Positions 7,304-15,544 of a stretch of 64,000 bases of DNA are shown one piece after another. The notes beneath the pieces are model-generated. The model was not told the DNA's origin. It searched no databases and saw nothing but the letters and a program-made list of their open reading frames with translations. The DNA comes from Lichenicoccus sp963693035. Its GTDB lineage: Bacteria > Pseudomonadota > Alphaproteobacteria > Acetobacterales > Acetobacteraceae. Both the position numbers and the translations under genes were made by a program. How positions within the stretch are numbered: the first letter of the stretch is position 1; each line of letters begins with the position of its first letter. The stretch spans positions 1 through 64,000 of the forward strand of contig CAXMMQ010000010.1 of NCBI GenBank assembly GCA_963693035.2, given 5' to 3'.

Positions 7304-9574
7304 ATGCTCATGGACAGCGCGCCCTCCTTTTTCAGCACCCTCACCGACCGGCGCGGCGGCCGCGAGCGGCGTGCGGCGGCCAGCGCAGAGCTGCTCCGGC
7401 TCGCCGCCAAGGAGGCCGGCCTGGGTGCGATGCGGACCTGCGTGATGCTCGCCGACAACGACCTCAAAATCACCTACATGAACCCCTCGGTGATTTCGCT
7501 GATGCATGAGGCCGAAGCCGACCTGCGCCGCGAGCTGCCCGGTTTCGACGTCAGGACGCTCATCGGCAGCAATATCGACATCTTCCACAAGAACCCGTCG
7601 CACCAGCGGCGCATGCTGGCGGTTCTGGACAAGCCGCACGACGCAACGATCAAGGTCGGCGGCCGGTCGTTCGACCTGCGCGTGGCTCCGCTCACCGAGC
7701 GGGGCCACGGCGACAAGCCCGTCCGGCTCGGCTTTGTCGTGGAATGGTCGGACGCCGGGTCGCGTCTGCAGAACCTGGACAAAAGTTCCGCCTATCTCAG
7801 CGCCATCAACCGCTCTCAGGCGGTGATCGAGTTCGCCCTGGACGGCCGGATCCTGCACGCCAACGAGAACTTCCTGAACGTGATGGGCTACACGCTCGAC
7901 GAGGTATGCGGGCAGCATCACAGCCTCTTCGTCGATCCGGCGTACCGCCAGAGCGTGGGCTACCGGGCATTCTGGGAAAAGCTCGCCCGCGGCGAGTACG
8001 ACGCCGGCCAGTACATGCGTATCGCCAAGGGTGGCCGCGAGGTCTGGCTGCAGGCGAGCTACAACCCGATCCTGGACAGCCTGGGCAAGCCGTTCAAGGT
8101 GGTGAAATACGCCACCGACATCACCGAGCAGAAGCTGCAGAGCGCCGATTTCATCGGCCAGCTTGCAGCGATCAGCAAGGCGCAGGCGGTGATCGAGTTT
8201 TCGCTCGACGGCCGGATCCTGCATGCCAACGCAAACTTCCTGAACGCGGTCGGCTACTCGCTGGAGGAGATCCGTGGGCAGCACCACGGAATGTTCGTCG
8301 ATCCGGTGGAGCGGCAGAGCGCCGACTACCGCATCTTCTGGGACAAGCTCGGGCGCGGCGACTACGAGGCGGGCCAGTACAAGCGCATCGCCAAGGGCGG
8401 CCGCGCGGTGTGGCTGCAGGCGAGCTACAATCCGATCATGGACATGAACGCGAAGCCGTTCAAGGTGGTGAAATACGCGACCGACATCACCGAGCAGGTG
8501 CGCAGCGCCGACGCGCTGCGCAGGGCGGTGCAGCAGATCCAGGTGGTCATCGGCAGCGCGCAGGCGAGCGACCTGACCGGCCGGGTGCCGCTCGACGACA
8601 AGGCCGGCGACCTCGCAGATCTCTGCGCCGGCGTGAACGGCCTGCTCGACATGATGGTCGGCGTGGTGTCGGCGATCGTCGAGGCGTCCGGCACGATCGC
8701 CACCGGGGCCAGGGAGATCTCGATGGGAAACACCGACCTGTCGCAGCGCACCGAGGAGCAGGCCTCCAGCCTGGAGCAGACCGCCGCAAGCCTGGAGGAG
8801 CTGACCAGCACCGTCCGGCAGAACGCCGACAATGCGCAGCAGGCCAACAAGCTGGCGAGCTCGGCGTCTGAGATCGCGGTCAAGGGCGGCAGCGTCGTCG
8901 GCGAGGTGGTGCGGACCATGGAGGACATCAACCAGGCCAGCCGCAAGATCACCGACATCATCGGCGTCATCGACGAGATCGCCTTCCAGACCAACATCCT
9001 GGCACTGAATGCGGCCGTTGAGGCGGCGCGCGCCGGCGAGCAGGGCCGGGGGTTTGCCGTGGTGGCGGCCGAGGTGCGCAACCTCGCGCAGCGCAGCGCC
9101 AATGCCGCCAAGGAGATCAAGTCGCTGATCTCGGAATCCGGCAATAAGGTCTCATCCGGATCGCGGCTGGTCGCCGCCGCCGGCCAGACCATGGAGGAGA
9201 TCGTGCACTCGGTGAAGCGGGTGACCGACATCATGGCCGAGATCTCCGCGGCCTCGAGGGAGCAGAGCACCGGCATCGAGCAGGTGAACACCGCGGTGAT
9301 GCAGATGGACAAGATGACCCAGCAGAATGCGGCGCTGGTGGAGGAAGCGGCGGCGGCGGCGAAATCGATGGAGGATCAGACCGACGGTCTCGCCGGCATG
9401 GTGTCCGGCTTCAAGCTCGGGGACGCCGTGCCGCCGTTGCAGATCGCAAAGCAAGCCGCACCCGCGCGCAAGCCGGCGTCGGCCGTGCGCGCGGCGCCCG
9501 TGGCGGTCCGGCGTCCGGCGGCCCCGACCCGACAGGCCGCGCGTACCGATGCGAGCGACTGGAAGGAGTTCTAG
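7304..9574 (+). CDS. soluble methyl-accepting chemotaxis protein with three PAS domains
   Basis: A 756-residue receptor without any transmembrane segment, so probably cytoplasmic. There is a divergent PAS domain at about 45-150, then two very similar PAS domains at about 165-285 and 287-407. A HAMP-like segment and a long signalling coiled coil follow, with the tip near residues 550-600 (IAFQTNILALNAAVEAARAG). The C-terminus ends DWKEF, which fits the xWxxF tether for CheR/CheB. It should sense an intracellular cue such as redox state or a small ligand through PAS; no haem or FAD-binding residue can be assigned by eye. It lies between cheW and cheR. Confidence 0.92.
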   Translation: MLMDSAPSFFSTLTDRRGGRERRAAASAELLRLAAKEAGLGAMRTCVMLADNDLKITYMNPSVISLMHEAEADLRRELPGFDVRTLIGSNIDIFHKNPSHQRRMLAVLDKPHDATIKVGGRSFDLRVAPLTERGHGDKPVRLGFVVEWSDAGSRLQNLDKSSAYLSAINRSQAVIEFALDGRILHANENFLNVMGYTLDEVCGQHHSLFVDPAYRQSVGYRAFWEKLARGEYDAGQYMRIAKGGREVWLQASYNPILDSLGKPFKVVKYATDITEQKLQSADFIGQLAAISKAQAVIEFSLDGRILHANANFLNAVGYSLEEIRGQHHGMFVDPVERQSADYRIFWDKLGRGDYEAGQYKRIAKGGRAVWLQASYNPIMDMNAKPFKVVKYATDITEQVRSADALRRAVQQIQVVIGSAQASDLTGRVPLDDKAGDLADLCAGVNGLLDMMVGVVSAIVEASGTIATGAREISMGNTDLSQRTEEQASSLEQTAASLEELTSTVRQNADNAQQANKLASSASEIAVKGGSVVGEVVRTMEDINQASRKITDIIGVIDEIAFQTNILALNAAVEAARAGEQGRGFAVVAAEVRNLAQRSANAAKEIKSLISESGNKVSSGSRLVAAAGQTMEEIVHSVKRVTDIMAEISAASREQSTGIEQVNTAVMQMDKMTQQNAALVEEAAAAAKSMEDQTDGLAGMVSGFKLGDAVPPLQIAKQAAPARKPASAVRAAPVAVRRPAAPTRQAARTDASDWKEF

Positions 9575-9598
9575 CGGCGGCGCAGGGATCGACCCCCG

Positions 9599-10435
9599 AT
9601 GCCCGTGCAGGAGGAAAGCCTCAGCCAGGCCGACTTCGATGCGATACGCTCGATGGTGCACCGCATTGCCGGCATCTCGCTCGGCGACAGCAAGCGCGAG
9701 CTGGTGTTCGGACGCCTGCAGCGACGCCTGGTGGCGCTCGGCTTGCACAGCTTCTCGCAGTACCGGGCGCTGGTCGATGGTTCCGGCGGCGAGGCCGAGC
9801 GGGTCGAGATGATCAATGCGTTGACCACCAACCTCACCAGCTTCTTTCGCGAGCCGCACCACTTCACCTTCCTCGCGGAAATCCTGGACGGGAGGCTGAG
9901 GTCGGCGGACAACAGGCGGCTTCGCATCTGGTCGTCAGCCTGCTCATCGGGCGAGGAGCCGTATTCCATCGCCATGGTCGCGCACCAGTCGCTGCTCAAG
10001 GCGGGTGCGCTGCTCGGCGTGCGGCGCTGCGACGCAAGAATCCTGGCGACCGATATCGACACCAACATGATCGAGCGCGCGATCGCGGGGTGCTACGATG
10101 CGGAGCGCGCGGCGACGATCCCGCCGCAGTTCGAGCGGCTCGTCGGCAGGACGACGGACGGGATGGTCGGGATGTCCGACGCGCTGCGCGGCCTGCTCGC
10201 GTTCAAGCAGCTCAACCTGCTTGAGGAATGGCCGATGCGGGGCAGGTTCGACGTGATCTTCTGCCGCAACGTCGTCATCTATTTCGACAAGCCGACGCAG
10301 CGTGTTCTGTTCGATCGCATGGCCGACCTCTTGCAGCCGGGCGGCTGGCTGTTCATCGGTCACTCGGAGAGCCTGCTGGGTGTCAGCGACCGGTTCGAGG
10401 GCCATGGCCACACGATCTACCGCCGGATCCGGTGA
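9599..10435 (+). CDS. cheR: protein-glutamate O-methyltransferase CheR
   Basis: A 278-residue CheR. The N-terminal helical domain includes VHRIAGISLGDSKREL. The SAM-binding domain has IWSSACSSGEEPYSIAM and later FDVIFCRNVVIYFD. It methylates receptor glutamates for adaptation, opposite to CheB. It follows the receptor gene by 24 bases; a GGAGG lies upstream of or within the first codons. Length and motifs are normal. Confidence 0.94.
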   Translation: MPVQEESLSQADFDAIRSMVHRIAGISLGDSKRELVFGRLQRRLVALGLHSFSQYRALVDGSGGEAERVEMINALTTNLTSFFREPHHFTFLAEILDGRLRSADNRRLRIWSSACSSGEEPYSIAMVAHQSLLKAGALLGVRRCDARILATDIDTNMIERAIAGCYDAERAATIPPQFERLVGRTTDGMVGMSDALRGLLAFKQLNLLEEWPMRGRFDVIFCRNVVIYFDKPTQRVLFDRMADLLQPGGWLFIGHSESLLGVSDRFEGHGHTIYRRIR

Positions 10436-10454
10436 GGCCGTGCTCGCGGCTTCC

Positions 10455-10485
10455 ATGAAGAAGATCAGGCATGAAGAAGATCAGG
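10455..10485 (+). repeat. 15-bp direct repeat covering the cheD start
   Basis: The string ATGAAGAAGATCAGG occurs at 10455-10469 and again at 10471-10485, separated by one C. The second copy is the cheD start. The first copy is out of frame with it (16-base period), so it offers a decoy start codon just upstream. Confidence 0.9.
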
Positions 10486-11013
10486 ATAGGACCAGGCGAG
10501 CTGTACGTGACGCGCAGGCCGGACGAGACGATCATCACCGTGCTCGGCTCGTGCGTCGCGGCCTGCATACGCGATCCGGTGGCGGGGATCGGCGGCATGA
10601 ATCATTTCATGCTGCCCGCGAGCGCCACCGGCGAATGGGGTGAGGTCAGTGCCAGCATGCGCTACGGCAATTTCGCGATGGAGCGGCTGATCAACGACAT
10701 TTTGTGCGGCGGTGGCGTGCGCGGGCGCCTCGAGGTCAAGCTGTTCGGCGGCGGCAGCATGCTGACCGAAGGGGCGCCGATCGGCCACCGGAACGCGGAT
10801 TTTGTCGAAGCCTATCTCCAGTCCGAGAACATGGGCATCGCGGCACAGCATCTGCGCGGGCTGCACGCGCGGCGCATCGAATACGCGCCGCTCACTGGCA
10901 AGGTCATGATGCTGGAAATCGAAGCGGCCGACCGATCGGTCACGAACCGGGAGAGAGGTTTCTCCAGGACGATCCTGCAGCCGGCGATCGGGTCGGTCGA
11001 ATTGTTCGAGTGA
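10471..11013 (+). CDS. cheD: chemoreceptor glutamine deamidase CheD
   Basis: A 180-residue CheD. Family landmarks are visible: VLGSCVAACI with the catalytic Cys, the GGMNHFMLP His motif, and VKLFGGGSML. It deamidates receptor Gln residues and in some species also influences phosphatase activity. The gene lies between cheR and cheB as in many alphaproteobacterial clusters. The start region is duplicated (see the direct repeat), and the second ATG is in frame. Confidence 0.92.
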   Translation: MKKIRIGPGELYVTRRPDETIITVLGSCVAACIRDPVAGIGGMNHFMLPASATGEWGEVSASMRYGNFAMERLINDILCGGGVRGRLEVKLFGGGSMLTEGAPIGHRNADFVEAYLQSENMGIAAQHLRGLHARRIEYAPLTGKVMMLEIEAADRSVTNRERGFSRTILQPAIGSVELFE

Positions 11014-11043
11014 GCGTACGAGACGTAGTCATGGAGAACGATC

Positions 11044-12072
11044 GTGTCGATCCGGGTGCTCATCGTGGACGATTCCGCGTTGATCCGTCAGTTGCTGACC
11101 GAGATGCTGCAGAGCGACCCCGGCATCGAGGTGATCGCGACCGCTTCCGACCCCATCGTCGCGCGGGAGAAGATCAGGCAGCTCAGCCCGGACGTGATCA
11201 CGCTCGACATCGAGATGCCACGGATGGACGGGCTCAGCTTTCTCGAGCGTCTGATGGCGCTGCGGCCGATGCCGGTCGTGGTGGTCTCGACGCTGACGCA
11301 AAAGGGCACCGACATTGCGTTGCAGGCGCTGGAGATCGGCGCGGTGGATTTCGTGGCGAAGCCGACCATCGGCGTTCGCGACGGCCTTCTGGCATTGCGC
11401 GAGGAGATCGTCGCCAAGGTGAAGGCGGCGGCGCTGGCTCGCCCGAGATCGCGGACCGCGCCGCCGCAGCCGGTCACCCTGAGCATCGATCCGCTGCTGT
11501 CCTCGGCCGGACGGCTCGTGGCCATCGGCGCCTCGACCGGCGGTGTCGAGGCGCTGCAGCGGCTGCTGATCAACCTGCCGGCCCATTGCCCAGCCATCCT
11601 GATCACCCAGCACATGCCGCCGGGTTTCACCGCGTCGTTCGCCAGGCGCCTCGACGAGATCTGCCTGATGTCGGTCTGCGAGGCCGAGCAAGGGCAGGTG
11701 GTAACGCCCGGCCACGTCTATATCGCCAACGGCGCGCGTCATCTCGAACTGGCGCGCAGTGGCACGCAATATTCCTGCCGCCTGCATGACGGCCCTGCCG
11801 TGTCCGGGCATCGTCCATCGGTCGACGTGCTGTTCCAGTCCTTCGCCGGCGCCGTCGGCGCGAACGCGCTCGGGATCATCCTGACCGGCATGGGCCGCGA
11901 CGGGGCGGCCGGGTTGCTGGCGATGCGCAGTGCGGGCGCGCGCACCCTCGGCCAGAATGAGGCGAGCTGCCTGATCTACGGGATGTCAAAGGCGGCGAAG
12001 GACATCGGCGCAATCGAGGCGGAAATGTCGCTCGAGCACCTCGCGGGCGCGATCGTCAACCGGCCGAGGTAG
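11044..12072 (+). CDS. cheB: protein-glutamate methylesterase/glutaminase CheB
   Basis: A 342-residue CheB. The receiver domain has DDSALIR at the start and the phospho-Asp in VITLDIEMPRMDG. The C-terminal methylesterase has the Ser in IGASTGG, the His in ITQHMPPGF and the Asp in TGMGRDGAAG. It removes receptor methyl groups after phosphorylation by CheA. The start is a GTG. This is the last intact gene of the core che operon; downstream DNA is degenerate. Confidence 0.95.
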   Translation: MSIRVLIVDDSALIRQLLTEMLQSDPGIEVIATASDPIVAREKIRQLSPDVITLDIEMPRMDGLSFLERLMALRPMPVVVVSTLTQKGTDIALQALEIGAVDFVAKPTIGVRDGLLALREEIVAKVKAAALARPRSRTAPPQPVTLSIDPLLSSAGRLVAIGASTGGVEALQRLLINLPAHCPAILITQHMPPGFTASFARRLDEICLMSVCEAEQGQVVTPGHVYIANGARHLELARSGTQYSCRLHDGPAVSGHRPSVDVLFQSFAGAVGANALGIILTGMGRDGAAGLLAMRSAGARTLGQNEASCLIYGMSKAAKDIGAIEAEMSLEHLAGAIVNRPR

Positions 12073-12666
12073 CCCACTTGCGGCTGTAGAGCACCAGGAC
12101 CGCGCATGTCATGGCCAGCGCGGCGCTACGCGCCACCACGATGCCGCTGCCGTGCGGATGATCGTGTCGCGCCTCGTGCTCCTGCGGCTGCCAACAATTG
12201 TTCGGCTGGATCCAGGCCCCTGAAACGCCGTCGCGGCCGCCGGGGGAAAAATCATCGGTCAGCGGGAGCAAGGCGAGCGCGTCGGACAGGCTGGTCGACC
12301 AGTTGCCGCAGGTCGCCGTGGGACACAGCACGCAATCGCCGATTGGGCGACGCAGCGCTGCAGGTCGTAGAACAGGTCACCGATCGAGGCGTCGAGGTCC
12401 GGGCCGCCGTGATGAACCGTTCGCATCCGGTCGATGATCGAATTCAGGCGCAGGCTGGCTTTGGCGGCCGCGACTGCCGGGCACGGGTCGGTCGCTGTAG
12501 CTGGCATCATGGTAGCATGCGCCACCGCGGGTTGACGGATCGTGAGCAAGCCTGCCTCAAGTTCGGCTCCATGGTTCCGGCCTTCAACGGCCTTGTGCTC
12601 GATTGTGATGGGAATGGGCTTCTCCCGTCGGACGACTGGAACGCGGCACCCGGCTGGTCGAGCCAA
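12056..12666 (-). pseudogene. possible minus-strand gene remnant, identity uncertain
   Basis: Two open stretches on the minus strand join with one frame change near 12330-12345. The upstream part reads SLRLNSIIDRMRTVHHG and DASIGDLFYDLQRC. The downstream part (12056-12331) reads SDALALLPLTDDF, has a hydrophobic run AALAMTCAVLVLYS, and its stop lies inside the end of cheB. Codons have the high third-position GC of real genes. The helical first part faintly resembles the dimerisation region of HWE/HisKA_2-type sensor kinases, but no catalytic motif follows. It may be a broken kinase or chance reading frames. Confidence 0.25.
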
Positions 12667-12744
12667 GCTGCCGCCCGCCGCCCGGACACGATCCCTCCAA
12701 GCTCCTGCACGGGATCGGGGCGAACCGAGTCGGGAGCGGGTGCG

Positions 12745-13671
12745 CTGCCGTCTCCGCCAAGACTTCGAGCCTGCTCAAGATCGATCTCGCCCTGTTGCTC
12801 GGGGCTCTGCTGGACAAGGGCTCACCCGTCTCACCGCTCGGGATCCTCGCGCTGCACGAGATCGTCGTGAACGCGGCCCTGCACGGCCATCCTGGCCTGT
12901 CTTCGGGACGCTCGATCGGGTGATACGACCGGGTGGGGCGCGAGAGGTCGCTCGCGCAGGCGGTCGCCGATGCAGACCATGCCGGACGCGTGCTGACTGT
13001 CGCGGTTGCCTGGATGCCGGGTGGACGCGCCGCAGCGGCGGTGGCCGATCAGGGGGCGGGATGTAATTTGCCCGGGCGGTACTTCGGGGCGGCCGTCGCC
13101 GGACTTCGTCTGGCTGGTGACGCCGGACCCTGCGACAATGCCGCCCGGGCCGAATGGTCGTTACGGCGAAGCTGCCTTTCCACCGGTAGCGTTCGACTGG
13201 AGGGGCGCCTCGGCGACCATCCTCAGACCGCTCGCCGCGCACGAGGACGCTGCCGCGCGGCTTGCCGGGGCGGATGACGGGTGTGCTGAACCAGCGGCCG
13301 CATGGCCTGCTGCCGGTCGGCCACTACGCCACGATGATCTACGCGCAGATCGATCCCCGCCGGCATCGTCTGGCCTGGTGCAGCTCCGGCGGGCCGCCGC
13401 CGATGTTCGTCGATGCGTCCTGTGCCCGTTCAGCGACGGGTTGTACGAGAGCGGAGCGGGCTCGCAGGATGTTCCCGTGGCGGCGATCGGGGCGGCCTTC
13501 GCCGAGGCCGCCGCCTGCGCCGCGACGGGCCGCCTGGAGGAGGCCGCCCAGCTTGCGGCGCCGCGTTTCAGGTTGTCGCGAAATCAATATGAGCGCCGCG
13601 ACCACTCCGACGACGTCATGGTTGCGGCGGAGGCGCCTCGGCCCGTTGCCGTCCGATTAATCGTTTCTTGA
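12745..13671 (+). pseudogene. decayed anti-sigma kinase / SpoIIE-type phosphatase (partner-switching regulator)
   Basis: Parts of one regulator can be read across frames. LGILALHEIVVNAALHG (about 12838-12888) is the N box of RsbW-like HATPase domains. It is followed by a stop, then in another frame RVLTVAVAWMPGG and AAAAVADQGAG (about 12990-13060), the next ATPase box. Further on, HYATMIYAQIDPRRHRLAWC and SSGGPPPMF (13321-13410), then in yet another frame FSDGLYESG and HSDDVMVAAEA (13430-13640), match the end of SpoIIE/PP2C phosphatases. Most of the phosphatase N-terminal half is absent, so at least one deletion is likely besides frameshifts. The intact protein would pair with the STAS proteins at either end of this cluster. 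Confidence 0.6.
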
Positions 13672-13821
13672 TGTCCCGCCTGTAGCCTGCTGCTCGGATG
13701 CCTCTCGCCGGGGGCGGAGTTCGCGGTTCCTGCCTCTCACAGCAACGGAGTGTGCGGCCATGCAGTCGCATAAAAGATCGCGAGACCTCCGGGCCTTGCT
13801 CTGCTTCGGCTGGATCGGGGC

Positions 13822-14886
13822 GTGACGCCTGCAGCCTGTGCCGCCATTCCGCCGGTGTCGGATGCGGCCACCCACATGTTGCAGCAGTGGCTGGAGCTGT
13901 CCGAGGTGGAGCGTCGCACGTTCGTCGCGCTGTCGCGCGAGCTGACGCGCTCGTCGGACCTCGTCGAGACCAGCACGCTCGATCTCAGCGAGCGGTTCCA
14001 GAATCTCGCCGTCATCGCGCAGGGCCAGGTCGGCCGGGTCGACATGATCATCGGCCTTGCGAAGTCGATCGAGGTCGATGGCGAGGCGATGCCGCTCGAT
14101 GACGCGATGCATCGTGTCGAGCAGGTGCTGAGCAAGGTCATCGATGCCATCCTGTCGGTTTCAAAACATGCGATGCGCATGGTGTATGCCCTCGAGGAGG
14201 TCGCCCGGGACGTGGAGGGCTCCGAGCAGTGCGTCGTGCAGATCGAGGCGATCAATGCCAAGACGCGCTACCTCGCCCTGAATGCGGCGATCGAGGCCAG
14301 CCACGCAGGCGGCGCCGGCGGCGCGTTCGGCGTGATCGCGCGGGAGATGAAGGAGCTTTCGGCGGAGACCGCCCAGGCGTCGCGCCAGGTCGGCATCCGG
14401 ATCTCGGCGGTCCGCGCCAGCGTGCGCGAGGGCCACGGCGTGCTGCGCGAGATCGCAACGCTGGACCTGTCCGAGCACATCACGGCGAAGGAGCAGATCG
14501 ACAGCCTGATCGTGGGCATCATGGCGCAGAACAACGCGTTCAAGGCGGCGCTCGCGGACACCGCGCAGTCCTCGGGCGACCTGACCCACACGATCGGACA
14601 GCTCATCACCGGCATGCAGTTCCAGGACCGGACCAAGCAGCATATCAGCCAGGTCATCGACGTGCTCGCGGTCCTGCAGGAGAACGCATTGGCCCTGCAG
14701 CATGCGACGAGGGAGGCGCTGCCGGGCCTGGCCCGCGACGGCCTGGTCAACGGGGACTGGGTCGAGCGCATCGTTGAGAAACAGACCCTCGGGTCGGTCA
14801 AGCGCCGGATGCTCACGCAGTTGCTGGCGGACGCCGAGGCGGGTCCTGAGACGGCACCCGATGCGGTCGAGATCGAACTGTTCTGA
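13822..14886 (+). CDS. soluble MCP-like signalling-domain protein
   Basis: A 354-residue cytoplasmic protein with no membrane segment. Its middle is an MCP-type signalling hairpin: EAINAKTRYLALNAAIEASH then GGAFGVIAREMKELSAETA. The usual tip text QTN is changed to KTR, and the methylation helices are short. The C-terminal part (GMQFQDRTKQHISQVIDVL) resembles CheZ-like or MCP-associated helices. It may act as an adaptor or accessory receptor in the nearby che system (inference). A GTG at 13822 gives the full frame; an ATG at 13876 is an alternative start. Confidence 0.75.
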   Translation: MTPAACAAIPPVSDAATHMLQQWLELSEVERRTFVALSRELTRSSDLVETSTLDLSERFQNLAVIAQGQVGRVDMIIGLAKSIEVDGEAMPLDDAMHRVEQVLSKVIDAILSVSKHAMRMVYALEEVARDVEGSEQCVVQIEAINAKTRYLALNAAIEASHAGGAGGAFGVIAREMKELSAETAQASRQVGIRISAVRASVREGHGVLREIATLDLSEHITAKEQIDSLIVGIMAQNNAFKAALADTAQSSGDLTHTIGQLITGMQFQDRTKQHISQVIDVLAVLQENALALQHATREALPGLARDGLVNGDWVERIVEKQTLGSVKRRMLTQLLADAEAGPETAPDAVEIELF

Positions 14887-14935
14887 ACGCGCCTCCGGCG
14901 GGATCCGGGAAGAGCAGGCAATGTAGAGGCCGCCG

Positions 14936-15289
14936 ATGAGGTTCAGCCAGGAAGACACGCCGGAGGGCGCCGTCATGACGCTCGACGGGTCGTTCACCTT
15001 CAACGATTTCCGCCAGCTCGCCAGCTCGCCAGCTCGCCAGCTCGCCAGCTCGCCAGCTCGCCAGCTCGCCAGTTCGCTCGACGCGATGCGCGCGCGGCCG
15101 GCGTGTCCCCATATCCTCGACCTGAGCGGGCTCGAGTTTCTCGATTCCGCCGCCCGCGGGATGCTGCTGATCGCCGAGGAGGAGGTCACCGTCTCGGGAT
15201 CGTCGCTGACGCTGCGCCGGCCGACCGGCGCGATCGCCCCGCTGCTGGAACTGGCCGCGATGGACAAGGTGTTCAGGATCGAGCCGTAG
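14936..15289 (+). CDS. STAS domain anti-sigma factor antagonist with internal 8-bp repeat tract
   Basis: A 117-residue STAS protein: N-terminal strand VMTLDGSFTFNDFRQL, then HILDLSGLEFLDSAARGMLL with the phosphorylatable Ser in DSAA, then a final helix. Between these blocks an insertion reads RQLASSPA repeated, produced by the 8-bp DNA repeat at 15011-15074. Deleting six repeat units (48 bp, 16 residues) would restore normal STAS spacing, so this is a frame-preserving expansion. An AGAGG site precedes the ATG. Family members bind RsbW-like kinases; here the likely partner is decayed. Whether the expanded protein still folds is unknown. Confidence 0.75.
   Translation: MRFSQEDTPEGAVMTLDGSFTFNDFRQLASSPARQLASSPARQLASSLDAMRARPACPHILDLSGLEFLDSAARGMLLIAEEEVTVSGSSLTLRRPTGAIAPLLELAAMDKVFRIEP
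15011..15074 (+). repeat. 8-bp tandem repeat, 7 perfect copies plus 1 variant copy
   Basis: The unit CGCCAGCT is repeated seven times without change from 15011 to 15066, and an eighth copy (15067-15074) reads CGCCAGTT. The unit is not a multiple of three, so the protein reads through all three frames in a 24-bp, 8-residue cycle. Gain or loss of one or two units would shift the frame of the STAS gene. Simple repeats of this kind behave as slippage hot spots in other bacteria. Confidence 0.97.
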
Positions 15290-15342
15290 AGACCATTTGA
15301 TACTGCTACTAGGGTGGCCATCCTCCTCTTCTCACAGAGGGG

Positions 15343-15431
15343 TGGCTTTCCTGCGCTCCGGTGCGCGCGGCCCCCTTTCCAGGCAACGGGAGGCCGCTCG
15401 GCTCCGGAGCTCGGAACGTCACGCCGGGCGG
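15343..15431. repeat. dispersed imperfect palindrome, copy 1
   Basis: The segment beginning CTTTCCTGCGCTCCGGTGC and ending GCTCCGGAGCTCGGAACG matches, with few changes, a segment in the 16S-23S spacer (58953-59027). Each copy can fold back on itself: CTTTCC ... GCTCCGGTGC pairs imperfectly with the CCGG and GGAA parts at the other end. It lies between the STAS gene and the methyltransferase. It looks like a REP-type mobile palindrome (inference). Confidence 0.6.
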
Positions 15432-15544
15432 CGCCAAATGGCACGTCTGACTTACCCAAGCGCATTCTCAAACGGTCTCTTGGGCGAAGCTGCAAAGGAG
15501 CGCCCGGCTTTGCGCCGCGCGGCAGCGCCAAGTATGCTGGGTGG

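Noticed and set aside
15011..15074. Tandem repeat considered as a CRISPR array
   Set aside because: Units are only 8 bp with no spacers; it is a simple sequence repeat in a coding frame.
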